Virus record (IMG/VR): IMGVR_UViG_3300030451_002037
Coordinates: 1-29,647 of that record
Reading direction: 5' to 3' (one strand)
DNA from: a virus
DNA length: 29,647 nt
Shown piece after piece: positions 12,915 through 20,153 of the stretch; the first letter of the stretch is position 1; each line of letters opens with the position of its first letter. The position numbers and the translations under genes were made by a program. The notes beneath the pieces were generated by a model. The model worked only from the letters and a program-made list of their open reading frames with translations. It ran no database searches and had not been told where the DNA came from.

Positions 12915-13285
12915 TTTTTATCCTTTCCTTTAAGACGTTCTACAGTTCTCATAGTTCCAAGGCCTAGCATACCCATCAGAACTGGGAGCATTGTAGCTGT
13001 GTCAGCCTGGGGGATGATGATACCAAACCCAGCACAAATAGGACTGACTAAAAAATTGACCAGGAAACCCAGCACACATACCCAAGCTGTCGCTGGTCTC
13101 CAAGATGATTGAAACCAGTTACCTTTTGCTTCTGCTTCATTAACTTTGATTTGAGCGAGTGCCAATTCCTGGGCATGTTTTTCAGACATGGTGGCTATAT
13201 CGTGAGCCAACTTCGCCTTCTGATCTGCATCAGGTATAAACTTATCTAGTAGCCCAGTGACTGGACCTATCAATGCTTGTAACAT
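12911..13285 (-). CDS. Holin, GTA-type 3-TM family
   Basis: A 124-residue protein matching the 3-TM holin family: an amphipathic N-terminus (MLQALIGPVTGLLDKFIPDA), a charged helix with EKHAQELALAQIKVNEAEA, then NWFQSSWRPATAWVCVLGFL and two further hydrophobic stretches up to GMLGLGTMRTVERLKG. This WRPA motif and layout are typical of the holins of rhodobacter GTA and marine phages. It would open the inner membrane so that the lysozyme can reach the wall. It overlaps neighbours by 1 and 4 bases. Confidence 0.85.
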   Translation of the reverse strand: MLQALIGPVTGLLDKFIPDADQKAKLAHDIATMSEKHAQELALAQIKVNEAEAKGNWFQSSWRPATAWVCVLGFLVNFLVSPICAGFGIIIPQADTATMLPVLMGMLGLGTMRTVERLKGKDKN

Positions 13286-13608
13286 TATTTCACTCCATTC
13301 TTTGCCATGTATGCTGTTGTACCCATGTAAGTTCCTACAATACCAGCACCTGAAATATAAAAAAGATTTGATATATCCGACAATGCTTCCAGGCGATCAA
13401 GTGGTATGAAAAAACAAGCCACTGTAAATACACCCATACCAATCAATGTATATCTAGCCATACGAAGTTGAGCTAAATTTTTTCTGAGCTTTGTTTCTGT
13501 TTCTTGTATCTCTTTAGCATGAGCTATTTCCTCATCTGTAATTTCACCATCGTCATCCAAATCCCAGGCAGAAAACTTAGTCTTATCTTGGAATTTTTTT
13601 TGTGCCAT
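13285..13608 (-). CDS. Membrane protein with perfect EF-hand loop
   Basis: A 107-residue protein. Residues 16-27 read DLDDDGEITDEE, with Asp at loop positions 1, 3 and 5, Gly at 6, Ile at 8 and Glu at 12: a complete EF-hand calcium-binding loop. It is followed by a charged helix (about 28-50) and two hydrophobic spans at about 53-70 and 82-101. A calcium-responsive two-span membrane protein directly upstream of the holin (1-base overlap) suggests a lysis-control or holin-partner role. Only one EF loop is present, so it may bind calcium weakly or as a dimer. Confidence 0.7.
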   Translation of the reverse strand: MAQKKFQDKTKFSAWDLDDDGEITDEEIAHAKEIQETETKLRKNLAQLRMARYTLIGMGVFTVACFFIPLDRLEALSDISNLFYISGAGIVGTYMGTTAYMAKNGVK

Positions 13609-13769
13609 TACTTTCCAACTTGTTTTTGTGCTAGTTTGTGAGCTTCACCAAATGTCATTCCTTGCATCATCTTTGACCTCATTAGTCGCATATGCTTTGT
13701 TGAATGATGCTTTGAATGTTTCTTCATTGTATCTTCCTGACGTTTAGTCAGTTCTTTTTTATGTTTCAT
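13608..13769 (-). CDS. 53-aa His/Lys/Met-rich protein
   Basis: A short frame, ATG at 13769 to TAA at 13608, packed by TAATG overlaps at both ends. The protein starts MKHKKELTKRQEDTMKKHSK and continues HHSTKHMRLMRSKMM, then a TFGEAHKLAQKQ end. It is basic and unusually rich in His and Met. The helical repeat MRLMRSKMMQGMTFGEAHKLA resembles the C-terminal helix of small phage proteins with unknown roles. Function not recognised. Confidence 0.6.
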   Translation of the reverse strand: MKHKKELTKRQEDTMKKHSKHHSTKHMRLMRSKMMQGMTFGEAHKLAQKQVGK

Positions 13770-13966
13770 TAGTACACCCTCACTTTCTTATCATTCACAT
13801 AAGGCATCAATTTACAATAACAATCATATCTTTTTGTACCTTCTTCTGTCCTTACTTGTTGCCCACTCAGTTTGTCTGAATAGTATGTGCAATCATTTAT
13901 AGATTGAAAATATATACTCCCAACATTAGCTGTACCTAACAAACATGATAACATAAAAGCTGTCAT
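13769..13966 (-). CDS. Small exported or membrane-anchored Cys protein
   Basis: A 65-residue protein. The first about 18 residues (MTAFMLSCLLGTANVGSIYF) are hydrophobic, like a signal peptide or anchor. After that come DCTYYSDKL and YDCYCKLMPYVN with cysteines that could form a disulphide outside the cytoplasm. It ends in KKVRVY. I recall similar proteins in marine phages without a function. Placement among lysis genes makes an outer-compartment role, such as a spanin-like partner, possible but unproven. Confidence 0.55.
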   Translation of the reverse strand: MTAFMLSCLLGTANVGSIYFQSINDCTYYSDKLSGQQVRTEEGTKRYDCYCKLMPYVNDKKVRVY

Positions 13967-14433
13967 ATTATACCCTTCTTTTTTGCAATCATTACCAAGA
14001 TTGTAATCGCACCAGTAAGCATGGCTGTTAACAATATTCCTAGTATGATTTTCAAAGTAACTTCTATTATCTTTTCTTTTCTTTTTTCTTTGTCTATAAC
14101 AGCTTGTCTTCTTCTTTTACGAGCTTCAGCACAATGAGCAAGATAATCACTATACAAATTTGGTCTGCCGTATAACTGCATAAACTCTCGAAGTGTTTCT
14201 TTTTTACGTCTGATTTCTTCCAGGGCCATAAACTCTTCAAGATCATTATCTTGCTTGCCAAGGAAGTTAGTCCAAATACTACTTTTTCTTTTGTTTAGAT
14301 CTTGTTGCAGTTGTTCCTCAGCACCCACAAACTTTGCTATTGCTGAACCAGCACTTGATAGTTCTCTACCATTTTCAATTGTTTGTTTTATGATTGCATA
14401 AGCACCATTTGCTAATGCTAGTGCTTCAAGCAT
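13963..14433 (-). CDS. C-terminally anchored coiled-coil protein
   Basis: A 156-residue protein. The N-terminus is amphipathic (ALALANGAYAIIKQTIENG), then LSSAGSAIAKFVGAEEQLQQ, a middle with LEEFMALEEIRRKKETLREF and QLYGRPNLYSDYL, a charged helix, and one hydrophobic span (IILGILLTAMLTGAITILVM) at about 128-150. This pattern is common in marine phages next to tail and lysis genes; no role is known to me. It may be anchored in the inner membrane with the N-terminus inside. It overlaps the gene before by 4 bases. Confidence 0.6.
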   Translation of the reverse strand: MLEALALANGAYAIIKQTIENGRELSSAGSAIAKFVGAEEQLQQDLNKRKSSIWTNFLGKQDNDLEEFMALEEIRRKKETLREFMQLYGRPNLYSDYLAHCAEARKRRRQAVIDKEKRKEKIIEVTLKIILGILLTAMLTGAITILVMIAKKKGII

Positions 14434-14440
14434 ATCTCCC

Positions 14441-14581
14441 TCACAAAAACATTTGAGTTACAAGAAGCATAATAATAGAACCCATACCAGCAAATAACCA
14501 ACTCTCTATTCTTCTTAAAGAAGTTTTGAGTTCCTGGACAATCTCTTTTAGATTATCAATCTCAGCTTTCAGACTTGTCAT
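14441..14581 (-). CDS. 46-aa coiled coil plus TM protein (XhlA-like layout)
   Basis: A small frame ending at TGA 14441. Residues 2-27 form a heptad-like helix (SLKAEIDNLKEIVQELKTSL), followed by WLFAGMGSIIMLLVTQMFL as a membrane span to the end. This layout is that of haemolysin XhlA-type phage proteins that act with holins. It lies within 20 bases of overlap with the gene before it. No strong ribosome site precedes it, so it is likely to be translated by coupling. Homology is suggested by layout only. Confidence 0.6.
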   Translation of the reverse strand: MTSLKAEIDNLKEIVQELKTSLRRIESWLFAGMGSIIMLLVTQMFL

Positions 14582-14708
14582 TGTCGGCTTGCTCATCTTT
14601 CTCTTTCTTTGGTCTACCTTTTTTTACTGGTGGCTCAGGCTTTTCTTCGACAGCCTTTGGTTTTGGTTTAAGTTTTAAGTGTGGATTTAAATCATATATA
14701 TGTGGCAT
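14562..14708 (-). CDS. 48-aa Lys/Pro-rich AT-hook-like protein
   Basis: A small frame starting at ATG 14708 and coupled by TAATG to the gene before. It starts MPHIYDLNPHLKLKPKPKAV, then EEKPEPPVKKGRPKKEK, and ends in an acidic stretch. The GRP flanked by lysines at about 31-33 is the core of an AT-hook, a minor-groove binder; in an AT-rich phage this could be functional. A similarly built low-complexity linker protein is also possible. It overlaps the XhlA-like gene by 20 bases. Confidence 0.5.
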   Translation of the reverse strand: MPHIYDLNPHLKLKPKPKAVEEKPEPPVKKGRPKKEKDEQADNDKSES

Positions 14709-14878
14709 TATTCAGCTTCCTCTATTGTGTTGCCTTCCTTTACCCATTCTTGGATTGCTTGGTAGTGTCTGTTGTCAGGGTCTAGTGGTACAGATATTGT
14801 TTTACCATCTATGATAGCTTTTATACCATAATTTATATTTTCAAAACTTTGTTCATATTGTGCTGATGTAATATTCAT
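14708..14878 (-). CDS. Short fibre-associated protein
   Basis: A 56-residue protein after the last fibre gene. The segment VPLDPDNRHYQAIQEWVKEG, followed by NTIEEAE, is typical of short proteins next to tail fibre genes in many phages (XkdW-like layout), which are thought to attach to or assist the fibres. The start ATG at 14878 has TAGGAGATAGT just upstream. It shares TAATG with the AT-hook-like gene. Confidence 0.65.
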   Translation of the reverse strand: MNITSAQYEQSFENINYGIKAIIDGKTISVPLDPDNRHYQAIQEWVKEGNTIEEAE

Positions 14879-14886
14879 ACTATCTC

Positions 14887-16023
14887 CTATAACTCTGCAT
14901 CAAACATCATAAAAGCATTAGTGGTGTCTGCTCTTAGAAGAGCAGACCTTCTTCCATCGCCAAAACCGGCTGTTGAACCACTTGTCGCAGTAAATTTTGT
15001 TGAAAATCTTGAACGTTCATTTGTTGATATTGCAGTAGTATCTCTAAATGCTGTTTGTGGTTCTAAGACATCAAAATCAGTTGCATTACTAAATGAAAAA
15101 GATGGCACTGTTCTCATTTCAACTTGGGAATATAACACATGCTCACTTGTGGTAGTGCTTGTCCAATACCCGAATACCATTAGTGCATTAGTAGTATCAT
15201 CCCATCTAAAAACTTCTGTATAACGTTTGCATAAAATTAGTTCTTCCCCAAATGACCTATGTTCAAATGGTGTGGCTTTTCCAATCTCAAACTGGACTCC
15301 AGTAATAAAGAATGTTCTATCTGTGCTATCATAAAAAGATGTTTGATTATCTTGAAATAGTTTAGTGTAATCTCTATCTGCCCAAGCTGTATCTTGATGA
15401 GTGCCACTTGAAAAGTTTGTTCCACCATGCAACCAAAACATTATGTTTGCACCAGTACCATTGTTATCAGCTATACCATAATCAGAACCACTACTCGCTT
15501 GTGTATCACCTGGAATTTCAATAGTTACTTGTGTCCAAGATGTTGTAACTGCAAATCCTTTTGTAAACCAACGAGCAGTACCACCTGATAAATGATATTG
15601 TAAAGCAAATGTATATTGAGCAGAAGCATTACCTTTTACATAAAAACTAAGTGTAGTAGTTTGTGCAGTTGATTGATTGTATTTTAATTGCTGTAAATCT
15701 TGACCTTCTATTCTTTGCTCTAACAAAAGAAATTCACCTGATGCTATTGAGGTATCGGCAGTTGTGCAATCTAATTTTAATGAATTAGCAAACCCCACTG
15801 GAGCATCTGAATCTTGCGAAGATGTAAGTCTACCTGATGTACCACCACCACCAAATACTTTAAATCTATCTACAGCAGACATAGCTTCACCACCACCTTG
15901 ACCAGTCTGAGTTCCCCTTTGCGATATTTGCATTGCACCATTATACGCAATGTTTCTGCGACCCCCAATCTGACTATTGGTTAGGACTTCACCGAGCTTT
16001 GCTAATTCTCTTGCTTTGGTCAT
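14887..16023 (-). CDS. Receptor-binding fibre protein with CBM-like C-terminus
   Basis: A 378-residue fibre tip protein. After a short N-terminus comes IGGRRNIAYNGAMQISQRGT, a sequence often seen where carbohydrate-binding modules begin in phage fibres. Then follow beta strands with LSFYVKGNASAQYTFALQYH, TKGFAVTTSWTQVTIEIPGD and FFITGVQFEIGKATPFEHRS, a jelly-roll-like CBM pattern. It would bind host surface glycans. It begins TAATG-coupled to the preceding fibre gene. Gly-rich linkers are present near residue 55. The host receptor cannot be read from the sequence. Confidence 0.75.
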   Translation of the reverse strand: MTKARELAKLGEVLTNSQIGGRRNIAYNGAMQISQRGTQTGQGGGEAMSAVDRFKVFGGGGTSGRLTSSQDSDAPVGFANSLKLDCTTADTSIASGEFLLLEQRIEGQDLQQLKYNQSTAQTTTLSFYVKGNASAQYTFALQYHLSGGTARWFTKGFAVTTSWTQVTIEIPGDTQASSGSDYGIADNNGTGANIMFWLHGGTNFSSGTHQDTAWADRDYTKLFQDNQTSFYDSTDRTFFITGVQFEIGKATPFEHRSFGEELILCKRYTEVFRWDDTTNALMVFGYWTSTTTSEHVLYSQVEMRTVPSFSFSNATDFDVLEPQTAFRDTTAISTNERSRFSTKFTATSGSTAGFGDGRRSALLRADTTNAFMMFDAEL

Positions 16024-17246
16024 TATTCACTCTCTTTCTCTGGCTCAAGGATAACTTTACCATCACTGTCAGTCCAATCTGTACCACTATCTTTCATATG
16101 TGGGTCATTTCTCTCACCAATAACCATCCAAGATATTGTGTCTTTGCAAGAATTATCTTGTGCTGTAATTGTTAAAGTGTTGCCACTTACAGACCCTTTG
16201 ATTGCAGTCCAACCACTTTCATTACTTGTAAAACATTGCACGTCTGTGTTTAACGCTTCAAAAGTTCCTTCTGTCATTCCACTCACTGTATCAATATTTA
16301 TAGTAGCTGTCCCTGATGACAAAGTTACTTTACCTCTATAAATTAAATCTGCTTTCGGTCCTTCTATAAATGAGTGTACTAGATAGTGTGTATCCTTTTT
16401 AGACTCTAACGGATGGTTAATCTTAAAAGAACCAGATGTTTTTGATAAAGCTCCAGAAGCACTTATCTGTGCTGTTGGTACACCAGAACTTGTACTATAT
16501 ATTCTAAGTGCCGATGAACCACCAGTAATTAATATTCCACCTTCTCCGTTTACAATTATAACCCCATTTGACCCCGAACCTGGATTAGCACTTCCCTGAC
16601 TACCAGTTCTAAATGTTCCACCATCAGACATATCAAAAAACCCAGCAGTAACTGTTGAGCCACCATCATTTCCGTTAAAAACTATATCTTTATCTTGAAC
16701 ATCTGCATTAAACGTAAATTCTCCAGAGCTTGCATTTCTTATTCTTCCTATTTGTGTACCACCATCTTTAAATATTAAGTCACCACCATCAGCATCTAGT
16801 ATAATATCCCCGGCCACATCTATTGTTAAGTCACCACTTGATAAGTCAATCTCTGTACCATCTATTGTTATGTTATCTACTGTAATACCACCATCTGCGT
16901 CAAGCACACCTGATACACCACCTCCAAAAGTAACTGCACCATCAAACGTACCACCATTAGTCTTGCTTACTGTATCTGCCACTGAAAATACGTCATACAC
17001 AACAATAACAATCAAGTCATCAGCACTAGCTCCTTGTGCCAATACAACAGACGTACCACTGGTACTTGTATAGTCTGCACTACCTAGCAATACACCATTC
17101 TGAAATACATCTAAGTAGTTTGTATCTGCATAGGATAGAGTTACACCCTCGCTACTTGCACCACTAAATGTAGTCTGACTAGCAGTAGCTGTATAGGTAT
17201 GAACTCTTCTTACTCCGTTGCTTGGACTTGTTCCTATGTATGGCAT
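16023..17246 (-). CDS. Tail fibre protein, MPYIG family, long
   Basis: A 407-residue fibre protein. The N-terminus MPYIGTSPSNGVRRVHTYTA, and the following VFQNGVLLGSADYTSTS, is the attachment domain shared with the 293-residue paralogue. The middle is repetitive and Asp/Gly rich (DADGGITVDNITIDGTEIDL, SGDLTIDVAGDIILDADGG), as in beta-helical shafts of marine phage fibres. The C-terminus has KADLIYRGKVTLSSGTATIN and ISWMVIGERNDPHM. It would form a trimeric shaft with a binding end. It shares TAATG with the following fibre gene. Confidence 0.8.
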   Translation of the reverse strand: MPYIGTSPSNGVRRVHTYTATASQTTFSGASSEGVTLSYADTNYLDVFQNGVLLGSADYTSTSGTSVVLAQGASADDLIVIVVYDVFSVADTVSKTNGGTFDGAVTFGGGVSGVLDADGGITVDNITIDGTEIDLSSGDLTIDVAGDIILDADGGDLIFKDGGTQIGRIRNASSGEFTFNADVQDKDIVFNGNDGGSTVTAGFFDMSDGGTFRTGSQGSANPGSGSNGVIIVNGEGGILITGGSSALRIYSTSSGVPTAQISASGALSKTSGSFKINHPLESKKDTHYLVHSFIEGPKADLIYRGKVTLSSGTATINIDTVSGMTEGTFEALNTDVQCFTSNESGWTAIKGSVSGNTLTITAQDNSCKDTISWMVIGERNDPHMKDSGTDWTDSDGKVILEPEKESE

Positions 17247-17249
17247 TGT

Positions 17250-17753
17250 TTATATCCCTACCAATTTATAGCCACCAAAGTGGCAGTTACTTGCTTTAAA
17301 CTCCCAAAAAGAACTCTCTGTATCGTGAAATACTTGACACTCTAAATAATCATCTGCATCTAATTCTACAATCATTGAAATACTCACAGGCATAGTTGTT
17401 GGTTCAGCACTGTCTTGACCAGTACTAAAATCAAATTCACTTGTACTAGCTGGGTATTTACTGCCATTTTTAAGAAAACGTATAATAGTTCTTTCCCATT
17501 GAGTGGCTACACCACTTGTTACACTCATAGTTGCATAGCACCAATACTTTCCTGCGACAGCAGGAGTAAATCTTCCAGTAGATGTACTATAACAAGTATT
17601 TGTATTTATAGATGTTAAATTTCCTTTATAAATAACATTACTTTCATTACTTAAACCAGTTGTTACACCACTTACTACGCTTGTGTGATAAGCATGAAAT
17701 GCTGGAGCATTTAATGATCCTATACCTTCACCTATTACTTGTGTTAATGCCAT
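17250..17753 (-). CDS. C1q-like fibre tip protein
   Basis: A 167-residue protein, starting MALTQVIGEGIGSL at ATG 17753, which shares TAATG with the preceding fibre gene; the frame is open ten codons further upstream but that part would overlap. PAFHAYHTSV, TGRFTPAVAGKYWCYATMSV, LKNGSKYPAS and LECQVFHDTE match the C1q/TNF jelly-roll, a trimeric receptor-binding fold in many phage fibres. It ends FGGYKLVGI. It is almost all tip, without a shaft, so it may attach to the fibre made by the adjacent gene. Confidence 0.7.
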   Translation of the reverse strand: MALTQVIGEGIGSLNAPAFHAYHTSVVSGVTTGLSNESNVIYKGNLTSINTNTCYSTSTGRFTPAVAGKYWCYATMSVTSGVATQWERTIIRFLKNGSKYPASTSEFDFSTGQDSAEPTTMPVSISMIVELDADDYLECQVFHDTESSFWEFKASNCHFGGYKLVGI

Positions 17754-18634
17754 TATATCATATACCCCCCAAAGAAAGAACAAAACCCAGTAGTATCAAA
17801 ATCTGCATTTGCGTTCAAACCACCCATATTATGAGAAACATAATTTACATTATTGCCACTTACAGAGTTAGCAAAAACTCTTACTTTTACTACATCAGTT
17901 GCACTCAAAGAAAGTAATGCAGATAATGCTAATTGTGTTTGCCCTACATCATTAGTTGCATATCTTTCTAAAGTATTAGCTTTTGCACTACCATTTACTA
18001 ATATACCTATTCCAGCATCTCTTAAATCCGAGTCATCTCTTGTAATGGTAATATTTGTATAAAATAAATATAATCCTGTATGTGTAATAGTACATTGCCC
18101 ATTAGATGTATTATAACTCATTTGTATATCAAAATCTTTAGTATTAAATATAGCATCAGCATTTGAACTATCTGATTCACTTTGTGCAGAACCAGTTCTT
18201 CTTGCATGAAATCTTGGTTTAGCTGATTGTGTAACAACACCACTACTATTTATTGCAATAGCATCTGTATCACTTGCACTACCTATATTACCATCATTAG
18301 GTATAACTATGTTACCAGTAAACGTACCACTGGTAGCTTCCAAAGCATTACTGCTAGGGTGGCTTACTGTACCTACTGTTCTAAACAAGTAGTACACAAA
18401 GATGTTATTACCTGAGTTACTTGATGGTGCAGAAGTAAATGTAAGAGTTGTGCCACTTACTGAGTAACCTACAGAAGGTTCTTGAATAACACCATCTACA
18501 GATACAAGTATATCTTCATCAGAACCTACTCCATGATCTAGTGTAAATGCAGTAGTAGAACCATCACCTGAGAATACTGAAGCTGACTTTGATGCTACAA
18601 ATCTATTTGCTGAAGTATTTCCTATGTATGGCAT
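17753..18634 (-). CDS. Tail fibre protein, MPYIG family with C1q-like end
   Basis: A 293-residue fibre protein. The N-terminal MPYIGNTSANRFVASKSASV, followed by TTAFTLDHGV and ILVSVDGVIQEPSVGYSVSG, is the paralogue of the attachment domain in the 407-residue fibre. A short linker leads to a C1q-like end: KPRFHARRTGSAQSES, CTITHTGLYLFYTNITI, GILVNGSAKA and FGGYMI at the very end. The two MPYIG genes start with near-identical DNA (CCTATGTATGGCAT), a sign of duplication. It is leftward, and precedes the C1q-only gene. Confidence 0.75.
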   Translation of the reverse strand: MPYIGNTSANRFVASKSASVFSGDGSTTAFTLDHGVGSDEDILVSVDGVIQEPSVGYSVSGTTLTFTSAPSSNSGNNIFVYYLFRTVGTVSHPSSNALEATSGTFTGNIVIPNDGNIGSASDTDAIAINSSGVVTQSAKPRFHARRTGSAQSESDSSNADAIFNTKDFDIQMSYNTSNGQCTITHTGLYLFYTNITITRDDSDLRDAGIGILVNGSAKANTLERYATNDVGQTQLALSALLSLSATDVVKVRVFANSVSGNNVNYVSHNMGGLNANADFDTTGFCSFFGGYMI

Positions 18635-18642
18635 TTTAACTC

Positions 18643-18969
18643 CTACTCACTAATTGTATCAACTACTGATACCCAAACATCTACTGCATTAGCTACAGTG
18701 CTTTGTACTTTTAAAATATCACCTGATTGCATAACAATTTTTGCACCACCATCTAACAATGATAATGCACCACCATCAGGAATAGGAGCATTTTTAATTA
18801 AGTAAAAATCATTTGCTCCATCATTTATAAAAACATCTACATTTACTTGTGTGCCTTTTACATTGGCTATATTTATTCCTACTAGGGCATCATCTGAGTT
18901 TGCAGTTCTAACTGTAACAGCACTTGCCCCCACATTTCTCTGTTTATCTCTTTCAAAATCTTGTGCCAT
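18643..18969 (-). CDS. Small fibre/tail accessory protein
   Basis: A 108-residue beta-rich protein. It carries RNVGASAVTVRTANSDDALV, VDVFINDGANDFYLIKNAPI and KIVMQSGDILKVQSTVANAV, segments that I recall from a common marine phage protein located between the T7-type fibre and other fibre genes. It is probably a virion protein, perhaps a trimeric plug or fibre adaptor. No family name comes to mind. It sits 9 bases from each neighbour region, in the same direction. Confidence 0.65.
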   Translation of the reverse strand: MAQDFERDKQRNVGASAVTVRTANSDDALVGINIANVKGTQVNVDVFINDGANDFYLIKNAPIPDGGALSLLDGGAKIVMQSGDILKVQSTVANAVDVWVSVVDTISE

Positions 18970-18978
18970 ATTTTACTC

Positions 18979-20127
18979 CTATAAAGCTATAGCCATTGCA
19001 GTAGCAAATCCTTTTGTTGCTTTAGCTGATATCGTTCCAATGTTTGATGCTACTGTATTTACATCAGATATATTATTAGCAACTGTAGTTACATTACTTG
19101 CTATACCAGCTACTGACGTTACGTTACTAGAAACCCCAGCCACTGTTGTGACATTACTTGATATCCCAGCTACTGTTGTTACATTGCTAGACACACCAGC
19201 TACAGTAGCAATATTACCTACTACACCACTTGCACCTAGTGTTGCCATATTGGTAACATTATCTGATGTAGCCAATAAATTAAGATCAGTTACAATATCA
19301 CTTGTAGCTAAAGTATTTAAGTCTGAAACTATATCTGATGTGGCCAAAGTATTAAGATCAGCGACAACATCTGCTGTAAGTATAGTCATATCTGATACAA
19401 AATCGCTTGTAACCAAACTCATTTTTGAAACAAACGTACTATCAATCAGAGCCATGTCTGTCGCAAACTCTGATGTAATTAATGAAGCTTTACCAGCTAC
19501 AGTCGTAACATTACTAGCTATGCCAGCTACAGTTTGTATTGCATCAGTTGCATCTGTTCCATCTTCTATATCAGCTAGTGTAGCAATATCAGAAGCAATG
19601 TTTGATAATGTCTGTCCATCTGCTGTTGTAAATGTAGCTTCAGGATTACCAGTTGTTTCATTAAAACCTAGAAGCTTGCCTTTCCTGGTGTCTTTAACTG
19701 GCAATGTCATATCTGCACCTGATATAACATCATGTTCTGCTTGTCTTAAAGATCTATTTATTTCTTCGTTAGTTTGTTGGTGTACAAACATGTTGGTGTC
19801 AAAATCATCTTCTAAAGATGAAGCTGTAAGTTGACCACCTGATGTATATACTGATGTCCTGGATAAAGGTATATCACTTAATATAGTTATTGTTTGACTG
19901 CTCGTAGGATGATTGCCAGTTGTGAATGATATCGTTCCAGCACCAGTGCTAGAATTTAGAGATACTGTATAATGAGTTGTTTCTGTTTTTTCTGTTGAAT
20001 CTACATAAACCTTAACTTCACTTGTTGCATTTACCTGGAAAGTAAAAGCAAAAGGTCCAGCAGTGCCGTTTCCAGTAAACTGCACTCTTCTTGCTGTGGT
20101 TTGATCTGTTACATCATAAGTAGCCAT
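18979..20127 (-). CDS. Tail fibre with T7-type attachment domain and repeat shaft
   Basis: A 382-residue protein. The first about 130 residues follow the T7 gp17 N-terminal domain that attaches to the tail: TARRVQFTGNGTAGPFAFTF, KTETTHYTVSLNSSTGAGTI, LTASSLEDDFDTNMFVHQQT. From about 200 on it turns into short sequence repeats: 12-residue units (ATSDIVSDLNTL) at 259-294 and 10-residue units (GVSSNVTTVA) at 311-350. It ends soon afterwards with no tip domain, so the tip is likely supplied by neighbouring fibre genes. GAAAGGTATCGTGA precedes the ATG. Confidence 0.85.
   Translation of the reverse strand: MATYDVTDQTTARRVQFTGNGTAGPFAFTFQVNATSEVKVYVDSTEKTETTHYTVSLNSSTGAGTISFTTGNHPTSSQTITILSDIPLSRTSVYTSGGQLTASSLEDDFDTNMFVHQQTNEEINRSLRQAEHDVISGADMTLPVKDTRKGKLLGFNETTGNPEATFTTADGQTLSNIASDIATLADIEDGTDATDAIQTVAGIASNVTTVAGKASLITSEFATDMALIDSTFVSKMSLVTSDFVSDMTILTADVVADLNTLATSDIVSDLNTLATSDIVTDLNLLATSDNVTNMATLGASGVVGNIATVAGVSSNVTTVAGISSNVTTVAGVSSNVTSVAGIASNVTTVANNISDVNTVASNIGTISAKATKGFATAMAIAL
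19048..19353. repeat. Coding repeats in T7-type fibre (30-bp and 36-bp units)
   Basis: Within the fibre gene, 19078-19197 holds four consecutive 30-base units coding for GVSSNVTTVA-type decapeptides, and 19246-19353 holds about three 36-base units coding for NTLATSDIVSDL-type dodecapeptides. A degenerate continuation reaches 19048. The repetition is in protein and in DNA, so slippage or recombination could change the shaft length. The opposite strand has a long open frame here, an effect of the repeats. Confidence 0.75.
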
Positions 20128-20153
20128 TCACGATACCTTTCTTTTTTTATACA

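Noticed and set aside
18851-19834. 327-residue open frame on the + strand opposite the T7-type fibre
   Set aside because: It is a by-product of the tandem repeats in the fibre gene; it has no ribosome site, no family resemblance and a repetitive Thr/Val/Ala composition.
14887-20127. Diversity-generating retroelement as in BPP-1 (variable repeat at fibre ends)
   Set aside because: The head module recalls BPP-1, but no reverse transcriptase, accessory gene or template repeat is present in the window.
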